Shown: piece after piece, positions 23,537 to 32,363 of the stretch
Position numbering within the stretch: the first letter of the stretch is position 1
How the letters are laid out: each line of letters begins with the position of its first letter
Origin: JAAFIP01 sp963775085
GTDB taxonomy: Bacteria; Pseudomonadota; Gammaproteobacteria; Burkholderiales; Burkholderiaceae_C
Reading direction: 5' to 3'
DNA length: 64,000 nt
Assembly: GCA_963775085.1 (NCBI GenBank)
Contig: CAVZHO010000006.1
Location: forward strand, 186,001 to 250,000
Notes under the pieces: model-generated
Told to the model about the DNA's origin: nothing
The model's database searches: none
What the model saw: only the letters and a program-made list of their open reading frames with translations
Translations under genes and position numbers: made by a program

Positions 23537-24385
23537 ATGAAAGAACTACCTATTCCCACATTGGCCTTGTCCACCATACACTTGCCGCAAGAGGCGGCGC
23601 ATACGCATCCGTATGCTGTCTCTGGCATCGTAAGCGAGCTGGACGGCCGTCCCGTGGGGCGTGTTCAAGTGGTTTGGGCCAGGCACCAGGATGAGATGCG
23701 GTTGGCGCAGCGCTTGCGGTATCAGATATTTGCAACCGAAATGGGCGCAAAACTTGATACGCCCCTTGCGGGACATGACATCGACCGCTTTGACGATTAC
23801 TGCGAGCACCTCCTGGCACGCGACACCGAGACGGGCCAGGTGGTAGGCACCTACCGTGTGCTCACGCCTGCGCAAGCCGTACGGGCGGGTGGTTCGTACA
23901 GCGACACGGAGTTTGATCTGAGCCCATTACGCGACTTGCGCACCAAAATGGTGGAGCTGGGTCGCAGCTGCGTGCATGCTCAGTTTCGCCAGGGTGGTGT
24001 AATTTTGGCGCTGGGCAGTGCCTTGTACGAATTTATGGCGCGCAACAAACTGGAAACCATGATGGGTTGCGCCAGCATTCCCATGCTGCATAACGGCATG
24101 GTCAGTGGCGACGTAGCCGCCAGCGTGTGGCGCCAAATGCAGGAGAAGCATATGGCCAGCCCTGAGCTGCAGGTGAAAGCGCGCCTGCCATTGCCGGTTG
24201 AAAAGTTGGACAATTGCCTTGACGTAGCGCCACCAGCGATGATCAAAGGCTATTTACGCCAAGGTGCCAAAGTGCTGGGCGCACCCGCATGGGACCCCGA
24301 TTTCAATACCGCTGACTTGCCCTTGCTGATCCATGTCAAAGACGCGCCGAGCCGGTTTTTGAAGCACTTTTCAGGTGCAGTGTGA
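23537..24385 (+). CDS. olsB: OlsB-like N-acyltransferase (GNAT, Acetyltransf_5)
   Basis: 282 residues from ATG 23537, with SD AGAGGG. The GNAT-type acyltransferase core is visible in RLRYQIFATEMGAKL, FDDYCEHLLARDTETGQVVGTYRVL and VELGRSCVHAQFR. OlsB uses acyl-ACP to acylate ornithine, giving lyso-ornithine lipid, a phosphorus-free membrane lipid. No olsA-type O-acyltransferase lies beside it, so that step must be elsewhere. First gene of olsB-plcP-agt behind a Pho box. A FeeM-like N-acyl amino acid synthase is the main alternative. Confidence 0.78.
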   Translation: MKELPIPTLALSTIHLPQEAAHTHPYAVSGIVSELDGRPVGRVQVVWARHQDEMRLAQRLRYQIFATEMGAKLDTPLAGHDIDRFDDYCEHLLARDTETGQVVGTYRVLTPAQAVRAGGSYSDTEFDLSPLRDLRTKMVELGRSCVHAQFRQGGVILALGSALYEFMARNKLETMMGCASIPMLHNGMVSGDVAASVWRQMQEKHMASPELQVKARLPLPVEKLDNCLDVAPPAMIKGYLRQGAKVLGAPAWDPDFNTADLPLLIHVKDAPSRFLKHFSGAV

Positions 24386-25239
24386 GACAGGACTGGACGA
24401 CAGCCAAAGCCACTTTTGGGTCGCACAGCGAGCGGCCAGAAGGAGTGCGCGCCGTATTTATATCGGATGTGCATTTGGGCACCGCAGGTTGTCAGGCGGT
24501 CGCGCTGCTCGATTTTCTCAAGGCCTATCCCAGTCAAAGTCTGTATTTGGTAGGTGACATCATTGATGGCTGGCAACTGCGCAAGCGCTGGTACTGGCCG
24601 CAAGCGCATAACGATGTGGTACAAAAACTGCTGCGTCGTGCACGCAAGGGCTGCCGCGTAGTCTTTGTGCCGGGCAACCATGACGAGTTTGCACGCGCCT
24701 TCATTGGCCAGCAGTTTGGCGGCATCGAGGTGCTGGACGAGGCTGTGCACACCACGGCCTTGGGCCAAAAACTATGGGTGACCCATGGCGACTATTTTGA
24801 TGGCGTGATCCAGTGCGCCAAATGGCTGGCCTACGTGGGGGACAACCTGTATGAGTTCACGTTGCGTTTAAACCGCTACTTGAACCATTGGCGTGCCAGG
24901 CTAGGCTTGCCATATTGGTCGCTCTCGGCCTTTTTAAAACACACGGTGAAAAGCGCGTTGAATTATGTGACAGACTTTGAACGCGCTGTCGCGCGCGAAG
25001 CACGCCAACGTGGCTACCAAGGCGTGGTGTGTGGGCACATCCATCGCGCCGAGATGCGTGAGATAGAGGGGGTGCTTTATTGCAACGACGGGGATTGGGT
25101 GGAAAGCCTGACCGCCCTGGTAGAGCACCATGACGGCAGGCTGGAAATAGTGCATTGGGCCGCACAACCTAAGCAAACAGCAGGAAAAACCGTGCCTGCA
25201 CGGGTGCTTCAACCCGAAATGGCAGGAGTAGCCGTATGA
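24382..25239 (+). CDS. plcP: PlcP-like metallophosphoesterase (phospholipase C type)
   Basis: 285 residues of the LpxH/COG2908 family from a GTG start overlapping the olsB stop. All metallophosphatase blocks are present: FISDVHLG (Asp29, His31), GDIIDGW, GNHDE, THGDYFDG and GHIHRAE. Databases tend to call such proteins UDP-diacylglucosamine hydrolases. The setting, between olsB and a glycosyltransferase and behind a Pho box, matches PlcP, which splits phospholipids to diacylglycerol during phosphate shortage. The role is inferred from context. Confidence 0.78.
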   Translation: MRQDWTTAKATFGSHSERPEGVRAVFISDVHLGTAGCQAVALLDFLKAYPSQSLYLVGDIIDGWQLRKRWYWPQAHNDVVQKLLRRARKGCRVVFVPGNHDEFARAFIGQQFGGIEVLDEAVHTTALGQKLWVTHGDYFDGVIQCAKWLAYVGDNLYEFTLRLNRYLNHWRARLGLPYWSLSAFLKHTVKSALNYVTDFERAVAREARQRGYQGVVCGHIHRAEMREIEGVLYCNDGDWVESLTALVEHHDGRLEIVHWAAQPKQTAGKTVPARVLQPEMAGVAV

Positions 25240-26321
25240 AAATCGCATTGATTACCGATGCCTGGCTACCCCAGGTCAACGGCGTTGTCACCACCTTGGT
25301 AGAGTTGGTGCAAGGCCTGCGAGACAGTGGACACGAAGTGTATGTGGTGCATCCGGGCCTATTTAAAACCCGCCCTTGCCCGGGCTATGCGGGGATCGAC
25401 TTGGCCATCCGACCCGGACGCACGCTGCCTGCGCTACTGGATGGCTTTGTACCCGATGCCGTGCACTTGGCAACCGAAGGCCCCTTGGGTTGGGCGGCCC
25501 GCAGGCATTGCCTGCGCAGGCAGTGGCCATTTACCACGGCATTCCATACCAAGTTCCCGGAGATATTGCATGCGGCATGCAAAGTACCCCTGAGTTGGGG
25601 ATATGCCTTGTTTCGCCATTTTCACCGCCCCTCTGCGGGCGTAATGGTGCCCACGCAGGGCGCATTGCGGATGCTGGAGCGCAGAGGCTTCACCCATCTG
25701 CGTGCGTGGACGCACGGGGTGGATACCCAGCTGTTCGCCTATGCACCGCAGGCGCGACTCTTTCCACCGCTTGGCGCCGTGATGCGGCCCGTAAGTTTAT
25801 TTGTCGGCCGTGTGTCGTACGAGAAAAATATTGAGCATTTTTTGCAAATGGACATCCCGGGCACCAAGGTGGTGTGCGGTGTCGGCCCCTTGATGGACAA
25901 GCTGAAGGCAAAATACCCGCAGACCAAATGGGTGGGCTTGCTTGACCGGGGCGCGCTCTCGAAACTGTATGCCAGTGCGGACGTATTCGTTTTTCCAAGT
26001 CCGAATGAAACTTTTGGCCTGGTGATGCTCGAAGCGATGGCCTGCGGCACGCCCGTCGCTGCATTGCCGGTGGATGGGCCGATCGAGGTACTTGGCGCAA
26101 ACCTAGGGGCTCCTCAAGGCGGGGCTTTGCATGCCGACTTGCACCTAGCTTGGGAGACAGCCCGGACCATTCCGCGCCATGAGGCAAGGTTGCGGGCCTT
26201 GCGCTTTAGCTGGGAGGAGGCCAACCGACAGTTTGTAACCTTTTTGGTGCCCATCCAGCACCATTCGCCCGTCATCAAGCGGTCTTTGTTGTCATCATTC
26301 TTTCATAAAACTGCCACATAA
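25236..26321 (+). CDS. agt: GT4 glycosyltransferase, probable Agt (diacylglycerol glycosylation)
   Basis: 361 residues, GT-B fold. The N-terminal acceptor domain begins ITDAWLPQVNGVVTTL, and the C-terminal donor domain has GVGPLMDKL and the E-x7-E signature in PNETFGLVMLEAMACGTPV. It overlaps plcP by four bases (ATGA). In the plcP-agt pairs known from marine bacteria, Agt adds sugar to the diacylglycerol released by PlcP, making glycolipids that replace phospholipids. The sugar cannot be read from sequence. Its last codons overlap the ppk1 Pho box. Confidence 0.78.
   Translation: MKIALITDAWLPQVNGVVTTLVELVQGLRDSGHEVYVVHPGLFKTRPCPGYAGIDLAIRPGRTLPALLDGFVPDAVHLATEGPLGWAARRHCLRRQWPFTTAFHTKFPEILHAACKVPLSWGYALFRHFHRPSAGVMVPTQGALRMLERRGFTHLRAWTHGVDTQLFAYAPQARLFPPLGAVMRPVSLFVGRVSYEKNIEHFLQMDIPGTKVVCGVGPLMDKLKAKYPQTKWVGLLDRGALSKLYASADVFVFPSPNETFGLVMLEAMACGTPVAALPVDGPIEVLGANLGAPQGGALHADLHLAWETARTIPRHEARLRALRFSWEEANRQFVTFLVPIQHHSPVIKRSLLSSFFHKTAT
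26289..26321 (+). promoter_or_regulatory. Pho box array before ppk1
   Basis: Three 11-base half-sites: TTGTCATCATT, CTTTCATAAAA, CTGCCACATAA. They lie wholly within the 3' end of agt (stop 26319-26321). The middle and last copies fit the PhoB consensus well. ppk1 starts 58 bases downstream. Confidence 0.78.
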
Positions 26322-26378
26322 TCAGGTCACACTAGGTAACTCCAGTCAGAACAACTATTTGGAGATACACCGCAAGCC

Positions 26379-28457
26379 ATGGACACAAAACCGGTCAACC
26401 TTGACCATTTACTAGACCGCGACAAAAGCATTTTAGAGTTCAACCGCAGGGTGCTGAGCTGGGCGCTCAGAGAGGATGTCCCTGCATTGGAACGCCTGCG
26501 CTATGTATGCATCGTGTCATCCAATTTGGATGAATTTTTTGAAGTCCGGGCCGCGCAGCACCTGGCGGCCATGGTCGCACAAGACCACAAGGGTGACTAC
26601 AGCGTCGCATCTTTCACCGATTTGGCAATCGCTGCGCATGCGCTGGTAGACGAGCAGTACAGGATATTCAATGACTTCGTGACTCCGGCGCTGGAAGCCA
26701 GTGGCGTGCATGTGGTCTCGCATGGCACCCGCAATGCGCAGCAAAAAAAATGGGTGAAAGACTATTTTGAGCGCGAGGTGCAGCCTTTACTGATGCCTGT
26801 AGGCTTAGACCCGGCACATCCGTTTCCGCTGGTGGCCAACAAATCACTCAACTTTATCGTGCGTTTGGCTGGCAATGATGCCTTTGGCCGGGCCAACGAA
26901 ATTGCGATTGTCAAAGTACCTCGTGTACTTCCCCGCTTGATCCGCATGCCCAACAAACGTGGCGACAAGGACGTGTCCTTGGTATCCTTGTCCAGTGTGA
27001 TTCGCGGCCACCTCAGCGATCTGTTCCCAGGCCGGCAAGTCTCGGAATTCTCGCAGTTTCGGGTGACGCGGCATTCTGATTTGGCAGTGGACGAGGAAGA
27101 GGTGCGTAATTTGCGCACCGCGCTGCGATTGGGTTTGCAACAGCGACACTACGGCCAAGCCGTGCGTTTGGAGGTCTCGTCTGGATGCTCAGCGTTCTTG
27201 TCAGAGTTTCTTACAGCCCAATTTAATCTGCCACCCCAGGCGGTGTACCGTGTGCCTGGCCCGGTCAATTTGGTGCGCTTTAGCCAGTTGATAGACTTGG
27301 TAGATCAGCCGCAACTGCTGTTTCCTGCCTACAGAGCCGTAGCGCCCCAGGAGCTGGTACCCAATGTGCCCATTTTTGACCAAATGCGCGAGCGAGATGT
27401 TTTGATCCACCAGCCGTTTGAGAGCTTCGATGGTGTGATGACCTTCCTGCGCGAAGCGGTGCGTGACCCGCAGGTGCTGACGATTCGCCAGACGATTTAC
27501 CGCACTGGAGCGCAGTCAGAGATGATGGATTTATTGGGCGAGGCCGTGCGCTCAGGCAAAGAAGTGACCGTGGTGGTGGAGCTCAAGGCGCGTTTTGACG
27601 AAGAGGCCAATATCAACTGGGCGGAGGCACTGGAGGCACTGGGTGCCCAAGTGGTCTATGGGGTTGTGGGCCTTAAAACGCATGCCAAAATGCTCTTGGT
27701 GACGCGCCGTGAGGGTAAAGCCTTGCGCCGCTATGGCCATTTGTCCACCGGCAACTACAACCCGCGCACGGCCAGGTTGTATACCGATATCAGTTACCTC
27801 ACGGTAGAACCTGAGATGACGTCGGATATGCAGGCCTTGTTTGTGCATATGGCCGGGCAATCCAGGCTGCCCAAACTCAAGCGTTTATGGGTAGCGCCGT
27901 TTAACCTGCATAAACATCTGATCGAGAAAATTGATCAGGTGACTGGTGCAGGTGCACACAAGGATAGACGCATCATTGCGAAAATGAATGCACTGACCGA
28001 TGAGCTGCTGGTAAGTGCTATGCTGCGGGCGGCGCGTGCAGGTGTAAAGATAGACCTGATTGTTCGCGGCGCCTGTACCCTGCCGCTGGCGGATCCGCTG
28101 GTGCGCGCCAACGTGGTGGTACGCTCCGTGATCGGGCGTTTTTTGGAGCATTCACGCATCTTCTATTTCCGTACTGGAAAAGACGAGGAGTTGTACCTGT
28201 CTAGCGCAGACTGGATGAACCGCAACATGCTGCGCCGTATTGAGCTGGCCTGGCCGGTGCGGGATGTGCGCGTGCGCCAACGGATCATAGATGAGTGCCT
28301 GGTTCCCTACCTGCACGACATGGCTGATTCATGGTTTATGCAGCCCGACGGCAGCTACCTGCAGGTAGAGCCGGAGGGAGCTTTAAGCGCGCAGACTGAG
28401 CTGACAAAAAGGCACACTCTGCTTGCCAACGCCAAAATGGCTCCGGTTGCGCACTAG
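26379..28457 (+). CDS. ppk1: Polyphosphate kinase 1
   Basis: 692 residues with the four PPK1 domains: N-terminal helical bundle (SNLDEFFEVRAAQ), head, and two phospholipase-D-like catalytic domains. The autophosphorylated His435 lies in LKTHAKMLLV and the second catalytic His591 in LEHSRIFYF. It polymerises the gamma-phosphate of ATP into polyphosphate, reversibly. It has its own Pho box and is followed within 8 bases by sixA. ppx lies 1 kb further on the other strand. Confidence 0.96.
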   Translation: MDTKPVNLDHLLDRDKSILEFNRRVLSWALREDVPALERLRYVCIVSSNLDEFFEVRAAQHLAAMVAQDHKGDYSVASFTDLAIAAHALVDEQYRIFNDFVTPALEASGVHVVSHGTRNAQQKKWVKDYFEREVQPLLMPVGLDPAHPFPLVANKSLNFIVRLAGNDAFGRANEIAIVKVPRVLPRLIRMPNKRGDKDVSLVSLSSVIRGHLSDLFPGRQVSEFSQFRVTRHSDLAVDEEEVRNLRTALRLGLQQRHYGQAVRLEVSSGCSAFLSEFLTAQFNLPPQAVYRVPGPVNLVRFSQLIDLVDQPQLLFPAYRAVAPQELVPNVPIFDQMRERDVLIHQPFESFDGVMTFLREAVRDPQVLTIRQTIYRTGAQSEMMDLLGEAVRSGKEVTVVVELKARFDEEANINWAEALEALGAQVVYGVVGLKTHAKMLLVTRREGKALRRYGHLSTGNYNPRTARLYTDISYLTVEPEMTSDMQALFVHMAGQSRLPKLKRLWVAPFNLHKHLIEKIDQVTGAGAHKDRRIIAKMNALTDELLVSAMLRAARAGVKIDLIVRGACTLPLADPLVRANVVVRSVIGRFLEHSRIFYFRTGKDEELYLSSADWMNRNMLRRIELAWPVRDVRVRQRIIDECLVPYLHDMADSWFMQPDGSYLQVEPEGALSAQTELTKRHTLLANAKMAPVAH

Positions 28458-28465
28458 GAGGAGGT

Positions 28466-28936
28466 ATGGATTTGGTCTTGTGGCGGCACGCAGAAGCAGA
28501 CGACAGGACAGACCAGGACGATGCCACTGTAGATTTGGCGCGTGAGCTCACGCCGCGTGGTGCCAAGCAGGCTGCACGCATGGCGCTGTGGCTGGACCGC
28601 CAGCTACCTGAGAGCACCAAAATATTCTCCAGCCCCGCCGTGCGAACAGACCAAACCGTGCGTTGCCTGTCCAGAAAATTCAAAACGCGTTCTGAGTTGC
28701 TGCCCCAGGCCGGATATGCCGATCTATTGAACGTGGCGCAATGGCCGCAGAGTGATACAACGGTACTGTTGGTAGGCCACCAGCCCAGCCTGGGTGCGGT
28801 GATTGCGCATTTACTGCGCTTTGAAGCAGAGCAATGCGCCGTAAAAAAAGGCGCAGTGTGGTGGCTGCGTACCCGCGAGCGCGATGGCCAACTAGACACG
28901 GTTGTCGTGACCGTTCAAACACCCGAATATTTGTGA
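28466..28936 (+). CDS. sixA: SixA-like phosphohistidine phosphatase
   Basis: 156 residues of the histidine phosphatase superfamily: the catalytic RHAE motif (LVLWRHAEAD) lies at the N terminus and the second His in LLVGHQPSLG. SixA removes phosphate from histidine in phosphorelay proteins. It is eight bases after ppk1, with SD AGGAGG, so it is co-transcribed and probably under Pho control. Its target here is unknown. Confidence 0.87.
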   Translation: MDLVLWRHAEADDRTDQDDATVDLARELTPRGAKQAARMALWLDRQLPESTKIFSSPAVRTDQTVRCLSRKFKTRSELLPQAGYADLLNVAQWPQSDTTVLLVGHQPSLGAVIAHLLRFEAEQCAVKKGAVWWLRTRERDGQLDTVVVTVQTPEYL

Positions 28937-28941
28937 TCCAA

Positions 28942-28977
28942 GCCTGCATGATGGCAGATAGATGCCATCATGCAGGC
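28942..28977. terminator. Hairpin terminator after sixA
   Basis: Perfect 14-base arms GCCTGCATGATGGC (28942-28955) and its complement (28964-28977) with an 8-base loop. It lies between convergent genes. A T-rich stretch follows at a distance, so it may work as a bidirectional terminator. Confidence 0.72.
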
Positions 28978-28990
28978 GTGCGATTGGAAC

Positions 28991-29437
28991 TTATTTGTTT
29001 GAATTTTTGGCGCTTTTGGGTCGCCCAGTTTTAAGCGCTGGTATGGCTGAAATTGTCACCAAAAACGCAGAATCCGACATCGAGGTCAAAGCCAGCAGTC
29101 CGGCGCGCAGTAGCTCGCCTTTTTTGACCGTTTTACCCTGCTGCACCGCGCGTTCCTTGAGCTTTGGGAGCGCTAGATACTCGTCTTTTGGCATCGTAAA
29201 ACTATCGCGCACCAGTTTGGTTTTTTTTACTTTTTTGATAACCGGCTTAGTCACAGGCGTCGCCTGGACGTTTGTAGTTGCCTGAATGTCCTTCTTCTTA
29301 AGGAAGGGTTTTGCTGCAACCGTTTTGGCAATAGGCGTTAGCTTTTTAACGGCGACGGACAAGCGTTTGCCTGTGACTCTGCGAGTTTTAGACGCGGTGC
29401 GGCTGGTAGAGGATTTGCTGGCAGTTCTGGTAACCAT
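28991..29437 (-). CDS. Basic histone-H1-like protein with RHH-like C-terminal domain
   Basis: 148 residues. The first 75 are Lys/Arg/Ser/Thr-rich and disordered-looking (TASKTRRVTGKRLS, IKKVKKTKLV), like an H1 tail. The rest (DSFTMPKDEYLALPKLKERA, then GKTVKKGELLRAGLLAL) has the strand-helix-helix pattern of ribbon-helix-helix proteins, and ends in LKTGRPKS. No enzyme motif is visible. DNA binding is the straightforward guess; the basic tail could also bind polyphosphate, given ppk1, sixA and ppx on either side. A palindrome lies just upstream. Confidence 0.65.
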   Translation of the reverse strand: MVTRTASKSSTSRTASKTRRVTGKRLSVAVKKLTPIAKTVAAKPFLKKKDIQATTNVQATPVTKPVIKKVKKTKLVRDSFTMPKDEYLALPKLKERAVQQGKTVKKGELLRAGLLALTSMSDSAFLVTISAIPALKTGRPKSAKNSNK

Positions 29438-29450
29438 GGGCGACTCCTGT

Positions 29451-29477
29451 AAACGGTATAAACAGTATATACCGTTT
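29451..29477 (-). promoter_or_regulatory. Palindrome ahead of the basic protein gene
   Basis: Arms AAACGGTATA (29451-29460) and TATACCGTTT (29468-29477), with a 7-base spacer, lie 14 bases upstream of the ATG at 29437. The position fits an operator, perhaps for autoregulation by the RHH-like protein, or a leader hairpin. Confidence 0.6.
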
Positions 29478-29492
29478 CATTAAAATCAACCA

Positions 29493-30980
29493 TCAACTTT
29501 TTATCAACAGGGCAATGCCAGCTTTCTGCCAGGCTAGCACCTCTTCCTGAAGCAGGTGCATGGATTGCGGATAGGTTAACTGCCATTGCGAACCGACTTG
29601 CAGTTCAACCCCTTCAGTAGTTCGTTGGATTAACAAGCCCTGGGTCTCGGGCGTGCGGCGTGCATGGCAGACAATCACCGCCAGTCGCAGGGACATTAGT
29701 TGATGCACGAAATCAATATCGTCCAGGGCTTCACTGAGTTTCTTGAGCTTTCCGCGGTGACCAAATACCAACTGGCTTAAACGGTGCAGCTCTGGCTGCG
29801 CAAAGCCTGGTGCGTCTGCGTTGTCCAGAATATAGGCTCCATGTTTATGGTAATCCGTATGAGAGATGCGCGTACCAATTTCGTGTACCTGCGCCGCCCA
29901 TTGCGCTTTGCGCACTAAGCGTTCACGGTGGGTTTGAGGCTGGGTGTCGACCAATTGCTCCATGAAATGCGTTGTGGCTTTTGCTACCCGATTGGCATGG
30001 GCGGTATCCACAGAAAAGTTGGTTGCCAGGCGCTGAATGCTGGCCGTGCGCACGTCAGTATCTGCGTCTTCGCGATCTAGCAGGTCGATCAACAAGCCGT
30101 TGCGCAGGGCACCTTCCGCAACGTTGAGTTGCGTTAAATTCAATAAATCAAACAGCGCCCGCAAAATGGCTACGCCGCCCCCAATCACTGGACGCCGGTC
30201 GTCCTTCAGTCCAATGAGCGCCACTTTGTCAACATGCCCAGCATTGAGCAGGGCGCCGTGCAACCAGTCCAGCCCGGTGCGTGTCACGCAGCCAGTGTCA
30301 TAGCCTTTACCGGCCAAAATATCGGCTACCGCCCCCACCGTACCGGAGGAACCATAGGCGCTGTCCCACTGGCTGGCATCAAAGCTACCCGTTGCTTCGT
30401 CCAAAATAGCCTGCGCAGCTACTTCAGCGCGCTGGAAGTTTTGCGCATCGAGGCGACCATTATCAAAGTATTTCATTGACCATGCCACACTACCGAGTCG
30501 GTACGACTCAGTGCGCTGCGATTGGTAACCTTGGCCCAGGATCATCTCAGTAGAGCGCCCACCAATGTCGATTACCAAGCGTCGCTCGCTAGACTGGGGC
30601 AGTAGATGCGCGACACCCATGTAGATCAGGCGTGCTTCTTCGCGGCCAGAGACAACATCAATCGGAAAGCCCAGAATTTTGGTGGCTTGCCTGAGAAAAT
30701 CATCGCGGTTGCGTGCCTCACGCAGCGTCTGCGTAGCGACTGCACGTACCTGGCCGCGCTTAAATCCACCTAAGCGCTCGGAAAAACGAGCGAGGCAGTC
30801 CCATCCGCGCTGCATCGCCTCGGCTGTCAAATTGCGCTCGCTGTCCAGGCCATTGCCTTGCCGTACCGTCTCTTTGAGGTACTCAACCCGCTGCACATGG
30901 CCGTGATCAAGGCGACCAATTTCTAACCTGAAACTATTGGAGCCAAGGTCAATGGCTGCGAGAAGAGTACCGTTTTGCAT
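29493..30980 (-). CDS. ppx: Exopolyphosphatase (Ppx/GppA family)
   Basis: 495 residues. An ASKHA phosphatase domain starts with AAIDLGSNSFRLEIGR and contains the second phosphate loop VIDIGGRSTEMILG. The C-terminal half is HD-like (HEIGTRISHTDYHKHGAYIL, about residues 367-386). It releases phosphate from polyphosphate ends or hydrolyses pppGpp. It is convergent with ppk1-sixA across the small basic-protein gene, so polyphosphate synthesis and breakdown are encoded together. Confidence 0.94.
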   Translation of the reverse strand: MQNGTLLAAIDLGSNSFRLEIGRLDHGHVQRVEYLKETVRQGNGLDSERNLTAEAMQRGWDCLARFSERLGGFKRGQVRAVATQTLREARNRDDFLRQATKILGFPIDVVSGREEARLIYMGVAHLLPQSSERRLVIDIGGRSTEMILGQGYQSQRTESYRLGSVAWSMKYFDNGRLDAQNFQRAEVAAQAILDEATGSFDASQWDSAYGSSGTVGAVADILAGKGYDTGCVTRTGLDWLHGALLNAGHVDKVALIGLKDDRRPVIGGGVAILRALFDLLNLTQLNVAEGALRNGLLIDLLDREDADTDVRTASIQRLATNFSVDTAHANRVAKATTHFMEQLVDTQPQTHRERLVRKAQWAAQVHEIGTRISHTDYHKHGAYILDNADAPGFAQPELHRLSQLVFGHRGKLKKLSEALDDIDFVHQLMSLRLAVIVCHARRTPETQGLLIQRTTEGVELQVGSQWQLTYPQSMHLLQEEVLAWQKAGIALLIKS

Positions 30981-31068
30981 TTTGGCTTATCATGGAATAT
31001 GCCAAGCATAGCATTGCGGATATCCGCGCGTGATTCCACGCATGTACTTTGAATAATTGATTGAAAAT

Positions 31069-32310
31069 TTAACCAATTACTCTGCCATCGGCACCCAGCA
31101 TGCTTTGCGTGACATATGCTGAGCCGCGTTTTTGTGCCGTGTAGGCTACGCGATAGCCACCGACGTCAAAGTTCTGACGTCGGTTAAAGGCCTGCAAGAC
31201 GGTAGCGCGCGTGATCTGGCCTTCAATACCTTGAATGACCTCATGGGTATACCTGGCCGCAATAAACCCGGCCAGGCCAAGAGGTGTGGGCGGCTCATCG
31301 TAGAGTTTTGCCAGCACCTGCCGGTAGCTGCGCACGATGGGGAGGGCAGAATTAACCAGTGGCACCGCTTGGGTGACGATGATGGGGGTACTTTTGGCCG
31401 CACCCATTTGTTGCAAGGTCTGCAAATTGACATCAGCCAATGCCAGTACATAGCGCAAGCGGGCTTGCTGTTCCAGGCCTCGGGTAAATTGCGCAAGTTC
31501 GGGGGTGCCGCCAATAAACAAAATGACGGCAGCCGAACCGGCGCTGATATTTTGCCCTGCTTCCAGCAGGCTGCTGGTCAAGGCCTGCTCTTGCAGAGTC
31601 AACCCTGATTTTTGGGCGATGTGCTGCACATCGGCAATATTTTGCTGGCGCACCAATTTAGATGCAAAAACCACGCCCAAGCTGGTGGCACGTAGAGTCG
31701 ATAAAAATTTAAGCGCATGTGCGATCTGCTCGTCACGCGAGGAAAAAATGGTGAAAGTGTTGGCATCGAGTTCGACGCTTGCGTTTTGTTGCCAAGGTGC
31801 TACGTGCGCTATATCGGCTTTGTCGGCGCGCAGGAAGGTGTTGAGTTGATTGGTCAGCGGGTCTGCCGCTGTACCAGACAGCGCGATGCATGCCGGGTTA
31901 TCCCGTGCCTGCTCCCAGGCCATTTTTGCACCTGACTCGCTACCGTCAGTCTCTAACACCCAATGCGAGACCGGGCGACCCCTGATACCGCCGCGCGCGT
32001 TGATGTCTTGCCAGGCTGCGCGGCTGCCAATGAGAAAATCCTTGGCAACGTCTTGCTGAGTGGTTGAAATATCAACCAGTTGCGCCACGGTGATAGCGTT
32101 CTGGGCTGCGAGGCGGGTGGGTTGAGTTTGCGACTGCGCAGCATTAACGTGTAGCGCTATGGGCGGTAGCGCTACAGGCAGCAGCAGGGTCAAGCGCCGT
32201 CCTGTGCCTATAAATTGCCGACGACTTACCTCTGCTGCTTTGTCCAACGCCTTGTCTTCCAACCACAGCTTTCTTGTCGTTTGCAGAATTTTATTTACTA
32301 TATTATTCAT
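31069..32310 (-). CDS. Periplasmic-binding-protein-type receptor (Leu/Ile/Val-like)
   Basis: 413 residues. An N-terminal segment contains SRRQFIGTGRRLTLLLPVAL, a Tat-like or Sec signal with an unusually long 28-residue lead. The mature part has the type I periplasmic binding fold of branched-chain amino acid receptors (AITVAQLVDIS, INARGGIRGRPV). No ABC permease or ATPase lies nearby, so it is an orphan receptor. It follows the fasciclin gene by 53 bases on the same strand and may share its Pho-box promoter. Confidence 0.8.
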   Translation of the reverse strand: MNNIVNKILQTTRKLWLEDKALDKAAEVSRRQFIGTGRRLTLLLPVALPPIALHVNAAQSQTQPTRLAAQNAITVAQLVDISTTQQDVAKDFLIGSRAAWQDINARGGIRGRPVSHWVLETDGSESGAKMAWEQARDNPACIALSGTAADPLTNQLNTFLRADKADIAHVAPWQQNASVELDANTFTIFSSRDEQIAHALKFLSTLRATSLGVVFASKLVRQQNIADVQHIAQKSGLTLQEQALTSSLLEAGQNISAGSAAVILFIGGTPELAQFTRGLEQQARLRYVLALADVNLQTLQQMGAAKSTPIIVTQAVPLVNSALPIVRSYRQVLAKLYDEPPTPLGLAGFIAARYTHEVIQGIEGQITRATVLQAFNRRQNFDVGGYRVAYTAQKRGSAYVTQSMLGADGRVIG

Positions 32311-32363
32311 AGCTGAAAACCCAATATTTTAAGGGTTTATCAATAGAATTGATTGGCGAAATA

